A DNA stretch of 64,000 bases, taken from the NCBI GenBank assembly GCA_944324825.1, contig CALUXU010000011.1, positions 1 to 64,000 on the forward strand, written 5' to 3'. The notes under the pieces were generated by a model, which saw only the letters and a list, made by a program, of their open reading frames with translations, was not told the origin of the DNA and did no database searches. This stretch comes from Candidatus Gastranaerophilales bacterium (lineage in GTDB: Bacteria; Cyanobacteriota; Vampirovibrionia; Gastranaerophilales; Gastranaerophilaceae). The translations under genes were made by a program, and so were the position numbers. Positions 26,270 through 35,254 of the stretch are shown here, one piece after another (within the stretch, counting starts at the first letter, position 1; every line of letters starts with the position of its first letter).

Positions 26270-27601
26270 TTGAAAGATAAAGTATTAGAGTTTTTAAATA
26301 AATATAATCTGACTGATAAAACTATTATTGTCGGATTTTCCGGCGGTCATGATTCGATGTGTCTTTTGGATATACTGTTTAAATTATCCCAAACGTGTAA
26401 GTTTAAATTAATTGCTGCACATTTTAACCATAATTGGCGCGGTGTAGAAGCCAAAATGGAGCAGGATATCTGCCGTAAGTTTTGCGAAGAAAGGCAGATA
26501 GAATTTTATACCAAAACAGCTGCACTTAATATTAAACAATCCGAAGCGGTTGCGCGCGCAATGCGTTATGATTTCTTCAACAGAGCTATACAAAAATACA
26601 ATGCTGATGCGCTTTTTACGGCACATAACAAAAATGATAATGCCGAAACTATTTTATATCGTGTAATAAAAGGTACGGGGATAACAGGGTTAAAAGGTAT
26701 CGCAGAAAAAAGAGATAATATATATAGGCCCTTGATAGATATAACCAGAGATGAAATTGATGAATACTGTCAGGATAACAACTTAATCCCTAATAATGAT
26801 TCATCAAATGAAAATGTAAAATACAAAAGGAATTTTATAAGACATAAACTTATTCCTATGGCGGAAGAGATAAATGAGAATGTACTTGATTCTTTAACCT
26901 CTCTTGCTCGTGTTGCGGCTGACGAATCCGGAATTATTGATGAATACATGCATTACGTAAAATCTGTTGTGATGGTTAATGATTCGATTGTGACTGAAAG
27001 ATATATAAATATGTCGCCTGCTGTCAAAAGAAAATTGATATATGATTTGGTAACTTCTCAAAATCTTGAGTATGATTCTGCGAAAATATACGATATTTAT
27101 AATTTTATCGAACAAAATTACTCCTCAACTTCCGGAATAAAAATGTCTTTATCCTCCGGTTTGTGGCTCTATGTCAGTTCCAAGATTATAGAGCTTGTTG
27201 TTAAAACTCCAAAATTAGAGGATGAAGTTTTGGTAAGGCTTGAGGGAAGTTACGAAATCGGAGATTACATATTTGAAATTGAAACATATACTGGCGAAGA
27301 TATAACATCATTCCCTCCGGATAATTCGTTTACGGCTTATATAAACCTGGAAGGTATTGATTTAGATTTTGTTTTGCGTACGAGAAAAGACGGGGATGTC
27401 ATAAACCCTCTCGGTATGTCCGGCAGTATGAAATTAAAGAAATATTTGATATCAAAATCCGTTCCTCAGCATAAGAAGGATGATTTGATATTGCTATGTA
27501 ACCATGATAATGAAGTTTTATGGGTTGCAGGTCTTGGTTTAAGTAATAAAATTCAAGTAACGGATAAACCTACACATAAAATTACTTTGAGAAAAAAATA
27601 A
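26270..27601 (+). CDS. tilS: tRNA(Ile)-lysidine synthetase TilS
   Basis: 443 aa. The PP-loop FSGGHDSMCLL is near residue 23; AHFNHNWRG and TAHNKNDNAETIL follow. The central TilS domain comes next, and the C-terminal domain carries VLRTRKDGD. It converts the CAU-anticodon wobble C to lysidine so that the tRNA reads AUA. The start is TTG, two bases after the preceding stop. Pairing with hpt next door is a common bacterial order. Confidence 0.94.
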   Translation: MKDKVLEFLNKYNLTDKTIIVGFSGGHDSMCLLDILFKLSQTCKFKLIAAHFNHNWRGVEAKMEQDICRKFCEERQIEFYTKTAALNIKQSEAVARAMRYDFFNRAIQKYNADALFTAHNKNDNAETILYRVIKGTGITGLKGIAEKRDNIYRPLIDITRDEIDEYCQDNNLIPNNDSSNENVKYKRNFIRHKLIPMAEEINENVLDSLTSLARVAADESGIIDEYMHYVKSVVMVNDSIVTERYINMSPAVKRKLIYDLVTSQNLEYDSAKIYDIYNFIEQNYSSTSGIKMSLSSGLWLYVSSKIIELVVKTPKLEDEVLVRLEGSYEIGDYIFEIETYTGEDITSFPPDNSFTAYINLEGIDLDFVLRTRKDGDVINPLGMSGSMKLKKYLISKSVPQHKKDDLILLCNHDNEVLWVAGLGLSNKIQVTDKPTHKITLRKK

Positions 27602-27611
27602 GGATAATATT

Positions 27612-28145
27612 ATGATGATAACACCTGATGATATTCATGTTCTGTATTCGGAAGAAGATTTGCAAAAACGAATAAAAGAACTTGCGGAAGAATTGAACAA
27701 ACATTATAACGGCGAAGAAGTTTTTGCCGTATGTGTTTTGAAAGGCTCGGTAATGTTTTTCACCGATTTGGTAAAACATTTGACTATGCCTTTAAAAATG
27801 GAGTTTATAAGGCTTTCAAGCTACGGCTCCAATTATTCATCATCGGGCAAAGTTAAGGCCGTAAATTTGTCACTTCCGGATATAAACGATAAAAACGTTT
27901 TAATTGTCGAAGATATAATAGATACAGGGCATACCGCGAAATTTTTGCTTGATTTTATCGGGCACAATTTTAAAACCAAGACAACAAAATTCTGTTCGCT
28001 TTTGAACAAAAAATCCAAAAGAGTTGTAGATGTTGATGCTGATTTTTCAGGTTTTATAGTAGAAGACAAGTTTTTGGTGGGTTACGGGCTTGATTTTGAA
28101 GGATATTACCGGAATATCCCGTATATAGGATATGTAGATGTATAA
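27612..28145 (+). CDS. hpt: Hypoxanthine phosphoribosyltransferase
   Basis: 177 aa. The PRPP-binding motif VLIVEDIIDTGHT is near residue 97, and the flexible-loop SSYGSNYSS near 78. It salvages hypoxanthine/guanine to IMP/GMP with PRPP. It overlaps the next gene by eight bases and follows tilS at ten bases. Confidence 0.94.
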   Translation: MMITPDDIHVLYSEEDLQKRIKELAEELNKHYNGEEVFAVCVLKGSVMFFTDLVKHLTMPLKMEFIRLSSYGSNYSSSGKVKAVNLSLPDINDKNVLIVEDIIDTGHTAKFLLDFIGHNFKTKTTKFCSLLNKKSKRVVDVDADFSGFIVEDKFLVGYGLDFEGYYRNIPYIGYVDV

Positions 28146-28791
28146 CGTTGCTTTTATCCCCGTTCGTCAGGGAAGTAAATCGATAATTAATAAAAATATT
28201 CGAGACTTAAACAGTAAACCGCTTATTTACTGGACTGTAATGGCTGCGCAGGTATCGAATCTTGATAAAGTATTTGTTTCAACTGACGGAGAAACAATAA
28301 AAAATACTGTTGAGCAATTCGGGTTTAGCAAGGTTGAGGTTATCAAGCGCAGTCCAGAAACCGTTACGGATACGGCAACCTCTGAGAGTGCATTATTAGA
28401 GTTCTGTCAAAATTATGAGTTTGATAATGTTGTATTTTTGCAGGCAACATCACCTCTTACAACCGCTCTTGATATAAACGGAGCGTTAGAAAAGTATCTT
28501 AAATCCGATAAAAAATCTTTGATATCCGCGATAAAAAGATTCCAATTTATTTGGGATATGGAGGGTAATCCGATAAACTATAATCCTCAAAACCGTCCTC
28601 GTAGGCAGGATTGGAGCGGATACTATATAGAAAACGGAGCATTTTATATTTCGTCACGAGAAGAAATTCTAAAATCAAACTGCCGTATAACCCCTCCTGT
28701 GGATTTTTGGGAAATGCCGGAAAAAACACTGTTTGAAGTTGATGAGCCGGAAGATATTGCAATTATTGAAAACTTATTTCATTTAGACTAA
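28138..28791 (+). CDS. Acylneuraminate cytidylyltransferase-family protein (CMP-sugar synthetase)
   Basis: 217 aa. The N-terminal nucleotide loop is IPVRQGSKSIINKNI, then PLIYWTV, FVSTDG, LQATSPL and, near the C-terminus, VDEPEDIAIIE. These are the marks of the NeuA/PseF/LegF group, which activates nonulosonic acids (sialic, legionaminic or pseudaminic) with CTP. Which sugar is used cannot be told. The start lies inside the hpt 3' end (8-base overlap). No other nonulosonate genes are in the window. Confidence 0.85.
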   Translation: MYNVAFIPVRQGSKSIINKNIRDLNSKPLIYWTVMAAQVSNLDKVFVSTDGETIKNTVEQFGFSKVEVIKRSPETVTDTATSESALLEFCQNYEFDNVVFLQATSPLTTALDINGALEKYLKSDKKSLISAIKRFQFIWDMEGNPINYNPQNRPRRQDWSGYYIENGAFYISSREEILKSNCRITPPVDFWEMPEKTLFEVDEPEDIAIIENLFHLD

Positions 28792-28857
28792 GTATTTGTC
28801 TTACTTAATAAAATAGTTATAATAATATAATATAAGTATTTTATTGAGGATTTGGAG

Positions 28858-29535
28858 ATGAAAAGATTTATACTAATATTGATATTAATAGCAGGGTTTT
28901 CGGCACCATCGTTCGCTCTGCCGTGGAGTGATCCAGATCCGGTTCCTCCGACCGTCAAACTCCCGTCAAAATATACTCCCGAATATATCAAGTACATAAC
29001 GGAGGAATATAAATGTACCGGAAAATCCGAATTGATTTATGTTGCAATAGATATGCTTAAAGGTACAGAGGGTGATTTTTCAAGAAAAGCACTTTTAGGG
29101 AATAATCTTTCCGGTTATCCGGTAAAAATTGAGTTTAAAGACTTGGCATCCGTTAATAAGGATTATGCAAATTTTGATGCTATCGGTTGGAAAAAGAGAA
29201 GCAAGCTGTATATCTATATCAACCCTAAACATAAAACTGCACCTCCGGGAGCTTTGGCTGCCTTATTAGCGCATGAAGCTCTGCATCAGGATGAGTATAA
29301 CTCTTTATCGGAAGAAACTTATGCCTGGACTATGGAGGCTGCTGTCTGGTGCGAGATAAAAGATATTTATCCGGAATCAAATATCGAAGATAATTCTCTT
29401 GTTAAACGTGAAAATACTTTGAAGCAGCTGTTTGAAAAGGGCGGATATACTAATAAATATATTAAAAAGGCTGTTTATGCCAATAAAGGATATCAAGGAC
29501 TTCCTTTGACCTCACCGGGATTCCAGGAACTTTAG
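28858..29535 (+). CDS. Secreted putative zinc metallopeptidase (HExxH)
   Basis: About 226 aa from the ATG at 28858, chosen because GAGGA lies seven bases upstream; an upstream in-frame TTG is too close to that site. The signal peptide core is ILILILIAGFSAPSFA. A HExxH motif (AHEALHQDE) is near residue 141 and a candidate third ligand lies in SLSEETYAW. The family is not recognised. The protein is probably periplasmic or surface-exposed. Confidence 0.7.
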   Translation: MKRFILILILIAGFSAPSFALPWSDPDPVPPTVKLPSKYTPEYIKYITEEYKCTGKSELIYVAIDMLKGTEGDFSRKALLGNNLSGYPVKIEFKDLASVNKDYANFDAIGWKKRSKLYIYINPKHKTAPPGALAALLAHEALHQDEYNSLSEETYAWTMEAAVWCEIKDIYPESNIEDNSLVKRENTLKQLFEKGGYTNKYIKKAVYANKGYQGLPLTSPGFQEL

Positions 29536-29589
29536 TATAATACCTTGGTGTGTATTGATAAAAATTTTTCCTTGATGTTAAATTGTTTT

Positions 29590-30816
29590 ATGGCAAAGAA
29601 ACAGGGTTTTATATTTCTATTAACAGTATTAGTTCTTTTCGTTGTAAACCAGCTTGTCGTAAGCTTTATGGCTACACCGCCAAGCATTAATCCTGATACT
29701 TTGACAAATACTTCAACCATTAAACCGCAAAAGTTGTTTGAAAAAACATGGAAGGAAATTGATTCCGGGTTTTATGATTCGTCTTTGAATTCTCAGGATT
29801 GGAAGTATTGGAAAAAACATTATAAAGGGAAAATAAAAACTGATGAAGATGCCAAAGTCGCTATTGATACCATGATTGCAAGTTTAGATGATGATTATTC
29901 AAAATATTTGAATAAAAAAGAATATCAGGAGCAAACAAGTTCTATTGAATCAAAAATTTCCGGAATTGGTGTTAATATAATGAATGATTCCGGCAAGATA
30001 ATTGTATTCAGTGTTTTGGATAATACTCCGGCAAAGGAAGCCGGTATAAAGGCAAATGACGTTATAAATAAAGTTGATGATAAAAGTGTCAGCGGCATGA
30101 ATATATCGGAGGTTGCTTCTCTTGTTCGGGGTAAAGAGGGTACTGTTGTTAAACTTGAATTGATAAGAAAACACCGTAAAATAATCAAATATGTGAAACG
30201 TAAAAGCATAAAGATTGAATCGGTTAAATCTTCCGTAAAAAAAGATATCGGATATATCCAGATATCAAGTTTTATAGGAACATCTACCTCTACGGAGTTT
30301 TTATCCGCACTTGAGAAAACAAAGGATTCAAAAGGTTTAATTCTGGATTTGAGGGGTAATACAGGCGGTTTGCTTGCTAATGCAGTATTTATAGCTAATA
30401 TGTTCTTAGATAAAGGAACAATTGTGAATATTGTGTCCCGTGACGGAAAGGTTGAAAATATTAAGGCGCAAAATACAACTGCTGTTATTGATAAGCCTGT
30501 GGTTATTTTGGTAGACGGTGCAAGTGCGAGCGCAAGCGAAATCCTCTCGGGGGCACTAAAAGACCATCATAAGGCTGTACTTGTCGGAACAAGAACATTT
30601 GGTAAAGGGATGGTGCAGCGTATTATTCCGCTGCCAAATTCAACGGGACTTAACCTTACGATTGCGAAATATTTGACTCCAAACGGCTCCGATATAAATA
30701 AAAAAGGGATTACTCCGGATTACGTTGTAAATTATACGGAAAAAGATGTTATCAGCCACAAAGACCCTCAGCGTGAAAAGGCCGAAAAAATCTTAACAGG
30801 TCTTATATCTAAATAA
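29590..30816 (+). CDS. Carboxyl-terminal processing protease (S41, PDZ)
   Basis: About 408 aa. An N-terminal signal-anchor (FIFLLTVLVLFVVNQ) is followed by a helical region, a PDZ domain at about 110-190 and the S41 core. The catalytic Ser is in ASASASEIL, with Lys a little later (TFGKGMVQ); LILDLRGNTGG precedes. It trims or degrades exported proteins from the C-terminus. The start is uncertain: in-frame ATGs at 29575 and 29590 lack a ribosome site, and a TATAAT at 29536 sits six bases before an in-frame GTG at 29548. Confidence 0.9.
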   Translation: MAKKQGFIFLLTVLVLFVVNQLVVSFMATPPSINPDTLTNTSTIKPQKLFEKTWKEIDSGFYDSSLNSQDWKYWKKHYKGKIKTDEDAKVAIDTMIASLDDDYSKYLNKKEYQEQTSSIESKISGIGVNIMNDSGKIIVFSVLDNTPAKEAGIKANDVINKVDDKSVSGMNISEVASLVRGKEGTVVKLELIRKHRKIIKYVKRKSIKIESVKSSVKKDIGYIQISSFIGTSTSTEFLSALEKTKDSKGLILDLRGNTGGLLANAVFIANMFLDKGTIVNIVSRDGKVENIKAQNTTAVIDKPVVILVDGASASASEILSGALKDHHKAVLVGTRTFGKGMVQRIIPLPNSTGLNLTIAKYLTPNGSDINKKGITPDYVVNYTEKDVISHKDPQREKAEKILTGLISK

Positions 30817-30845
30817 TATCCTGTTATCAGAAGAAGATTGAATAT

Positions 30846-31151
30846 TTATGCAATTTCCAATTCATAGCCTAACTCATGGAATATCTTTATTATAGTTGAG
30901 AATTTCGGTTCTTTCTCTGTTTTAAACAAGCTATATAAATGAGTTCGTGACATGCCAATTTTTTTTGCAAAACCGGAGATTGAATTTCTTGATTTTATTG
31001 CAATTTCTAATGCCCGATAAAAAGAATTAAAATCGCCATCTTCAATATAATCTTTTAAACTGGCATTCAGATAGTGTTTAATATCTTCATCAGTTTTCAA
31101 ATTGTTAACAATATAATTTTCTAAATCGATTGTATGTTTTAATTCTTTCAT
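30846..31151 (-). CDS. Antitoxin of a HigBA-like addiction module (HTH)
   Basis: 101 aa from the ATG at 31151, which overlaps the toxin stop as ATGA and has GGAG nine bases upstream. A helix-turn-helix of the addiction-module antidote type lies at about 52-95 (GFAKKIGMSRTHLYSLF). It should neutralise the toxin and bind the operon's own promoter. The toxin-first order is that of higBA-like pairs. Confidence 0.88.
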   Translation of the reverse strand: MKELKHTIDLENYIVNNLKTDEDIKHYLNASLKDYIEDGDFNSFYRALEIAIKSRNSISGFAKKIGMSRTHLYSLFKTEKEPKFSTIIKIFHELGYELEIA

Positions 31152-31471
31152 TGTAAGTTTCTCCATTCTTGAAGTATACTTTTTGCTTTTATAATATCTT
31201 TGTTTTGAGTCGATTTATCGCCACCATTAATAAGCAATACGATTATATTATCTATTTCAGTAAAATAAATCCGATAACCTGCTCCAAATTTAAATCTTAG
31301 TTCAGATATTTCATTGTCTATTTTCTTATGGTCTCCAAAATTATTTTCCAATAATCGTGTTAACCTGCTTTGAATTCTTATTTTGGTAGTGTTGTCCAGC
31401 GAATTCATCCATTCAATAAATGGAGCTTTATTATTTGCTAATTGTGCAATTTTTACAACTCGCTTGTTCAT
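31148..31471 (-). CDS. Toxin of a HigBA-like addiction module (phage Gp49-like, RelE fold)
   Basis: 107 aa from the ATG at 31471. Motifs of the addiction-module killer group are clear: RIQSRLTRLLENNFGD, ISELRFKFGAGYRIYF and LINGGDKSTQNKDI. By family it is a ribosome-dependent or related RNase that stops growth. I place the start nine codons inside the longest ORF because TTGACA, 17 bases, TACACT and six bases lead straight to this ATG; the longer start would lie inside the promoter. Confidence 0.88.
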   Translation of the reverse strand: MNKRVVKIAQLANNKAPFIEWMNSLDNTTKIRIQSRLTRLLENNFGDHKKIDNEISELRFKFGAGYRIYFTEIDNIIVLLINGGDKSTQNKDIIKAKSILQEWRNLQ

Positions 31472-31473
31472 AT

Positions 31474-31506
31474 CTATAGTGTAAACTATAGCAGACATTT
31501 TGTCAA
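31474..31506 (-). promoter_or_regulatory. Toxin-antitoxin promoter with overlapping operator palindrome
   Basis: Minus strand: consensus TTGACA (31506-31501), 17 bases, then TACACT (31483-31478). A perfect palindrome with 7-bp arms and a 4-base centre (31474-31491) covers the -10. This is the expected place for the antitoxin to repress its own operon. The ATG follows the -10 by six bases, so the mRNA should be leaderless. Confidence 0.8.
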
Positions 31507-31600
31507 TTTTGTGATAGCCTTATTCTTAGTTTATTCAAACAACAGTGGTACTGGAGAGAAAATATATTGTCTAATTTTAACTCACTGCTTAGTTAGTTTT

Positions 31601-31627
31601 TTAACACTTTAACTAATGTGTTATAAT
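31601..31627 (+). promoter_or_regulatory. Promoter of uvrC, predicted leaderless
   Basis: Extended -10 TGTTATAAT (31619-31627) with a weak -35 TTAACA at 31601. Seven bases then lead to the uvrC ATG at 31635. There is no Shine-Dalgarno. Confidence 0.65.
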
Positions 31628-31634
31628 TATCAGT

Positions 31635-33290
31635 ATGAATGAATCTTTGGCTCAAACATTAAAGCTTGTTCCGACATTACCCGGATGCTATATCTACTAT
31701 GATAATACGGATGAAGTTATTTATGTCGGTAAAGCAAAGAATCTAAAACGCCGTGTTTACAGCTATTTTCATAAAAAACACGATAGTGTTAAGGTTTCTG
31801 TTCTGGTATCACAAATAGAGCGAATGGAATACATTATTACGGATTCGGAAGTTGAAGCTCTGATTCTTGAATCTCATTTAATAAAGAAATACAAACCAAA
31901 ATATAATATTCTTCTAAAAGACGATAAAAAATACCCGTATTTTCTTATAACAGATGAAGAATATCCGAGAATAACCATTGTCCGCAAAAAGAATATGAAT
32001 CCGGATAAAGGTCGGTTTTACGGGCCTTATACGGATATAAGAGCAATGCATTCAACATTGGATTTTCTTAAGAAAATTTTTCCTTTAAAACAGTGTAAAA
32101 CACCTAAATTCTCTAACCGTCCTTGTCTTTATTACCATATAGGGCGCTGTATGGCTCCTTGTCAGAATAAAATATCCTCCGAGGATTATAAGGCTCTGGT
32201 TGCTCAGGTGGAATTATTTTTATCAGGCCGTCAGTCGGAATTGTTGAAGCGTCTAAAATCTGAGATGGAACGCTACGCAGCATCCGAACAGTTTGAAAAA
32301 GCTGCAAAAATGAGGGACAGTTATTTAGATTTACAAAAAACTCTTGAACGCCAGAAGGTTGTATTTGAGAATACTAAACTCAATGAGGACATTATATCCA
32401 CTATCCATGAGGACGGTATTCTTGCAATTACTGTTCTTTTGATTCGAGAGGGGCGTTTAATAGATAAAAAAGACTTTACCTATTTTGATGAAAGCGATGA
32501 TACAACAGAATTATTCAGAACGTTTTTCCGTGAATATTATTCGAATTTGATGCTGGAATTTCCGGACAAAATTGTTTCAAACGAGCTTCAAGACATAGGT
32601 GAAAAAGAGCTTTATCAGGACTGGCTAAAGTTGTTATCCGGAAAGAATGTAAAAATAAGTTACGGAAAAACGAAGCAGGGGAGAGAATTAACCGAACTCG
32701 CATTAAAGAATGCAAGAAATTTATTGGAAACTGCCAAATTGAAGAAACTGACATCAATCAGGAATGATTTTAATGAGGTTGGCTCGTACTTGATGGAAAA
32801 ACTGCATCTCAAATCTTTTCCAAACAGGATTGAATGTTACGATATCTCGCATATTCAGGGGACAAATACGGTCGCATCAATGGTTGTATTTGAGAACGGT
32901 CAATCTAAAAAGTCGGAATACAGACGTTTTAAAGTTCGTTCAACTGAGGGGAAGCCTGATGACTTTTTATCTATGAAAGAGGTTTTATCCCGCCGTCTTG
33001 CAAGAATGGGCGAGCCTAAATGGGCAAAACCTAATCTTGTTATCATTGATGGCGGCAAGGGGCAGTTATCGTCTGTTATGGAGATAGTAGAAGAAATAGG
33101 AATGACGGATATTGATTTTGTATCGCTGGCAAAACGGGAAGAAGAAGTTTTTCTTCCGCATCAGTCTGAGCCTGTTAGAATTCCGATGGATTCGAATGTT
33201 ATGTTTCTAATCCAGAGAATACGTGATGAGGCACACCGGTTCGCTATTACTTATCATAGAAAACTGCGTTCTAAATCTGCACTTGAATAA
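31635..33290 (+). CDS. uvrC: Excinuclease ABC subunit UvrC, lacking the C-terminal HhH domain
   Basis: 551 aa. GIY-YIG nuclease at 1-90 (GCYIYYD...VIYVGKAKNLKRRV), Cys-rich loop CLYYHIGRCMAPC near 165, UVR motif near 205-235 and RNase H-like nuclease at about 370-540 (ECYDISHIQG, IDGGKGQ). UvrC makes both incisions in nucleotide excision repair. The protein stops at KLRSKSALE, just where the helix-hairpin-helix pair normally begins, about 50 residues short. No HhH coding is seen downstream in any frame. Confidence 0.95.
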   Translation: MNESLAQTLKLVPTLPGCYIYYDNTDEVIYVGKAKNLKRRVYSYFHKKHDSVKVSVLVSQIERMEYIITDSEVEALILESHLIKKYKPKYNILLKDDKKYPYFLITDEEYPRITIVRKKNMNPDKGRFYGPYTDIRAMHSTLDFLKKIFPLKQCKTPKFSNRPCLYYHIGRCMAPCQNKISSEDYKALVAQVELFLSGRQSELLKRLKSEMERYAASEQFEKAAKMRDSYLDLQKTLERQKVVFENTKLNEDIISTIHEDGILAITVLLIREGRLIDKKDFTYFDESDDTTELFRTFFREYYSNLMLEFPDKIVSNELQDIGEKELYQDWLKLLSGKNVKISYGKTKQGRELTELALKNARNLLETAKLKKLTSIRNDFNEVGSYLMEKLHLKSFPNRIECYDISHIQGTNTVASMVVFENGQSKKSEYRRFKVRSTEGKPDDFLSMKEVLSRRLARMGEPKWAKPNLVIIDGGKGQLSSVMEIVEEIGMTDIDFVSLAKREEEVFLPHQSEPVRIPMDSNVMFLIQRIRDEAHRFAITYHRKLRSKSALE

Positions 33291-33311
33291 CGTTGTTGTT
33301 TTGGGCAGGGG

Positions 33312-34331
33312 TTAGTCTTTTAATAACTCGTCAATACCTGTTTTACTCCAGTCAAATTCCTGAGAATTCGCAAAATTTAGGAGTTTGAACGGTGTCAAGT
33401 TGTCTAAGTCTTCAAATACTTTTTTGTAATTGTTTTTATCCGAATCCATTAACAAATACGGTATTTCTGCTGCTTTGGCAAGGTTTTCTACTTTAGGGTC
33501 GTAAGATATTGCTAATGTTTTTATTCCGTATTTAATACCTAAAAGGCAGGCATGGAATCTCATTGCGATAAGATAATCGTATTCGGATACTTTATTAATA
33601 ATTTGTTCATTTGATAAGTGTTGAACAATTTTTGCATTAATTGTCGGGTTTTTGTTTTTTAATTTGTTTAAAAATACCTGTGAAATTCCGACATCTTCAG
33701 AGTCTTGGAACGCAATCAGTTCAATTTCTCTGTCTGAGAATTTTAGTGCGATTTGTTTAATTATTTCATCAAAAAGTTTATCCGTTAAAGTGTGGAATTT
33801 TCTAAGCTGTATTCCTACTTTTCTTGTTCTGTTAGGCTGCGGAAGTTTCATTTCAAATATAGGGTCGCAAACCAGGTTTGATTCAATCCCCCAGCTTTTT
33901 AAAAGCTCATGGCTGCTTTCATCTCTGACCGATATGCATTTACATTTTTTTAATGCTGTTTTGGCAACTAGTTTACCCCAGAAGCCTTTAATCGGGCCGA
34001 TTCCTTGGGCAAATATAATAACATCCTTTTTCAAAGATGCAATCATATAAATCAAACCGCAATAATAAAACAGGCTTCTGTTGCTGGTTACATTCTGCAA
34101 AAGACTTCCGCCTCCTGATATTAAAACGTCAAAATCCTGTAGGCGTTTTATTATAAGCTCCGTATTAAAAGAATTTATTGAGTTTACGTTATACATTCTT
34201 CCTGTTTTCTCCGGATCTGCCGATAAAACAGTTACATCCTGTCCTCTCAGGTGGTTTAACAATACACCTAAAATTGCATCATCTCCGAAATTATCAAATC
34301 CGTAGTAACCTGATACTAAAATTTTTTTCAT
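33312..34331 (-). CDS. csaB: Polysaccharide pyruvyl transferase CsaB
   Basis: 339 aa, a GT-B-like fold. It opens SGYYGFDNFGDDAIL, then has LISGGGSLLQNVT near 72, FAQGIGPI near 107 and SEYDYLIAMRFHACLLGI near 250, all marks of CsaB. It adds ketal-linked pyruvate to a cell-envelope polymer, which in other bacteria is the ligand for SLH-domain proteins. The start codon shares a base with the end of the kinase gene, with GAGG upstream. No SLH protein is present in the window. Confidence 0.92.
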   Translation of the reverse strand: MKKILVSGYYGFDNFGDDAILGVLLNHLRGQDVTVLSADPEKTGRMYNVNSINSFNTELIIKRLQDFDVLISGGGSLLQNVTSNRSLFYYCGLIYMIASLKKDVIIFAQGIGPIKGFWGKLVAKTALKKCKCISVRDESSHELLKSWGIESNLVCDPIFEMKLPQPNRTRKVGIQLRKFHTLTDKLFDEIIKQIALKFSDREIELIAFQDSEDVGISQVFLNKLKNKNPTINAKIVQHLSNEQIINKVSEYDYLIAMRFHACLLGIKYGIKTLAISYDPKVENLAKAAEIPYLLMDSDKNNYKKVFEDLDNLTPFKLLNFANSQEFDWSKTGIDELLKD

Positions 34332-35254
34332 TATAACCTCAATAATTCTTCCGAATTAGGAATATTTTCTATTATACCTAATCTTTCAATAAATAACCCT
34401 GCTTGTTTAGCTGCAACCTGCGCTGCTTCAACCGGTGTGTAACCGTTTGTATATGCGGATAAAAATCCTCCGTTGAATACATCTCCCGCACCCATTGTAT
34501 AGTCAACCTGTGTGGTTGTATAGAACGGACAGAATTCAGTTTTTCCGTTGCTGTAAATGTAATAACCGTTTTCAAGATGTGATTTTACAACAATAACTTT
34601 TACGCCGTAATCGGTAAAATAATTAACTATTTTTTCAACGGATGTAAGATCATATAATGCTTCCACATCGTTTTTAAGACTCATAAACAGTACATCAATA
34701 TTTTCGATGATATCTTCTAAGTATTCCTTTGTGTCGTATGTTGTCATAAAAGATGACGTATAATTCGGGTCATAAGCCGTCAGAATATCATTATTTCTGG
34801 CTGTTTCAAATATTTTTTTTACAAGCTGATTTGAGCCTATAGATAGAGATTGGGTTATACCTGTTGAATATACAGCTCTTGAGGATAGAATATATTCTTC
34901 ATTAAAATCCTCTTCGGTTAAATAGTTGCTTGCAACCCTTCTTCTATAGGTCATTAATTCGTTTTTTTCATTATGTCCGCAAAGATATAATCCGTTTTTT
35001 TCGTTGCATATTTTTATATTTGATATATCAAGCTCTTGTTGATTAAGCTTATTTATGAGCGGATTTTTGAAGTAATCATCACCTATTGATGTAATTATTC
35101 CGACTTTTGAGCCTAATCTTTTAGCGGCAACGGCTGATGTAATTACATCTCCGCCGAATGACAGATTAAAAGATTTAGCGTTTTCAAAATATTCGTTAGT
35201 TGATAACTCTAATAAGCATTCGCCTATAGTTATAATATCAAGTGTTTTTTCCAT
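34331..35254 (-). CDS. kdgK: PfkB-family sugar kinase, probable 2-keto-3-deoxygluconate kinase
   Basis: 307 aa ribokinase fold. GECLLELS opens the protein, FGGDVITSAVAAKRLG is near 31 and the catalytic block MGAGDVFNGGFLSAY is near 252. The neighbouring KDPG aldolase, one base away on the same operon, makes KDG kinase the best guess: KDG is phosphorylated and then split to pyruvate and glyceraldehyde 3-phosphate. Another sugar substrate cannot be excluded. Confidence 0.85.
   Translation of the reverse strand: MEKTLDIITIGECLLELSTNEYFENAKSFNLSFGGDVITSAVAAKRLGSKVGIITSIGDDYFKNPLINKLNQQELDISNIKICNEKNGLYLCGHNEKNELMTYRRRVASNYLTEEDFNEEYILSSRAVYSTGITQSLSIGSNQLVKKIFETARNNDILTAYDPNYTSSFMTTYDTKEYLEDIIENIDVLFMSLKNDVEALYDLTSVEKIVNYFTDYGVKVIVVKSHLENGYYIYSNGKTEFCPFYTTTQVDYTMGAGDVFNGGFLSAYTNGYTPVEAAQVAAKQAGLFIERLGIIENIPNSEELLRL

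Noticed and set aside
29536-29550. Leaderless GTG start for the S41 protease behind TATAAT
   Set aside because: The spacing fits, but there is no -35 or TG extension, and GTG would be a poor leaderless start. An ATG at 29590 gives a normal signal-anchor.
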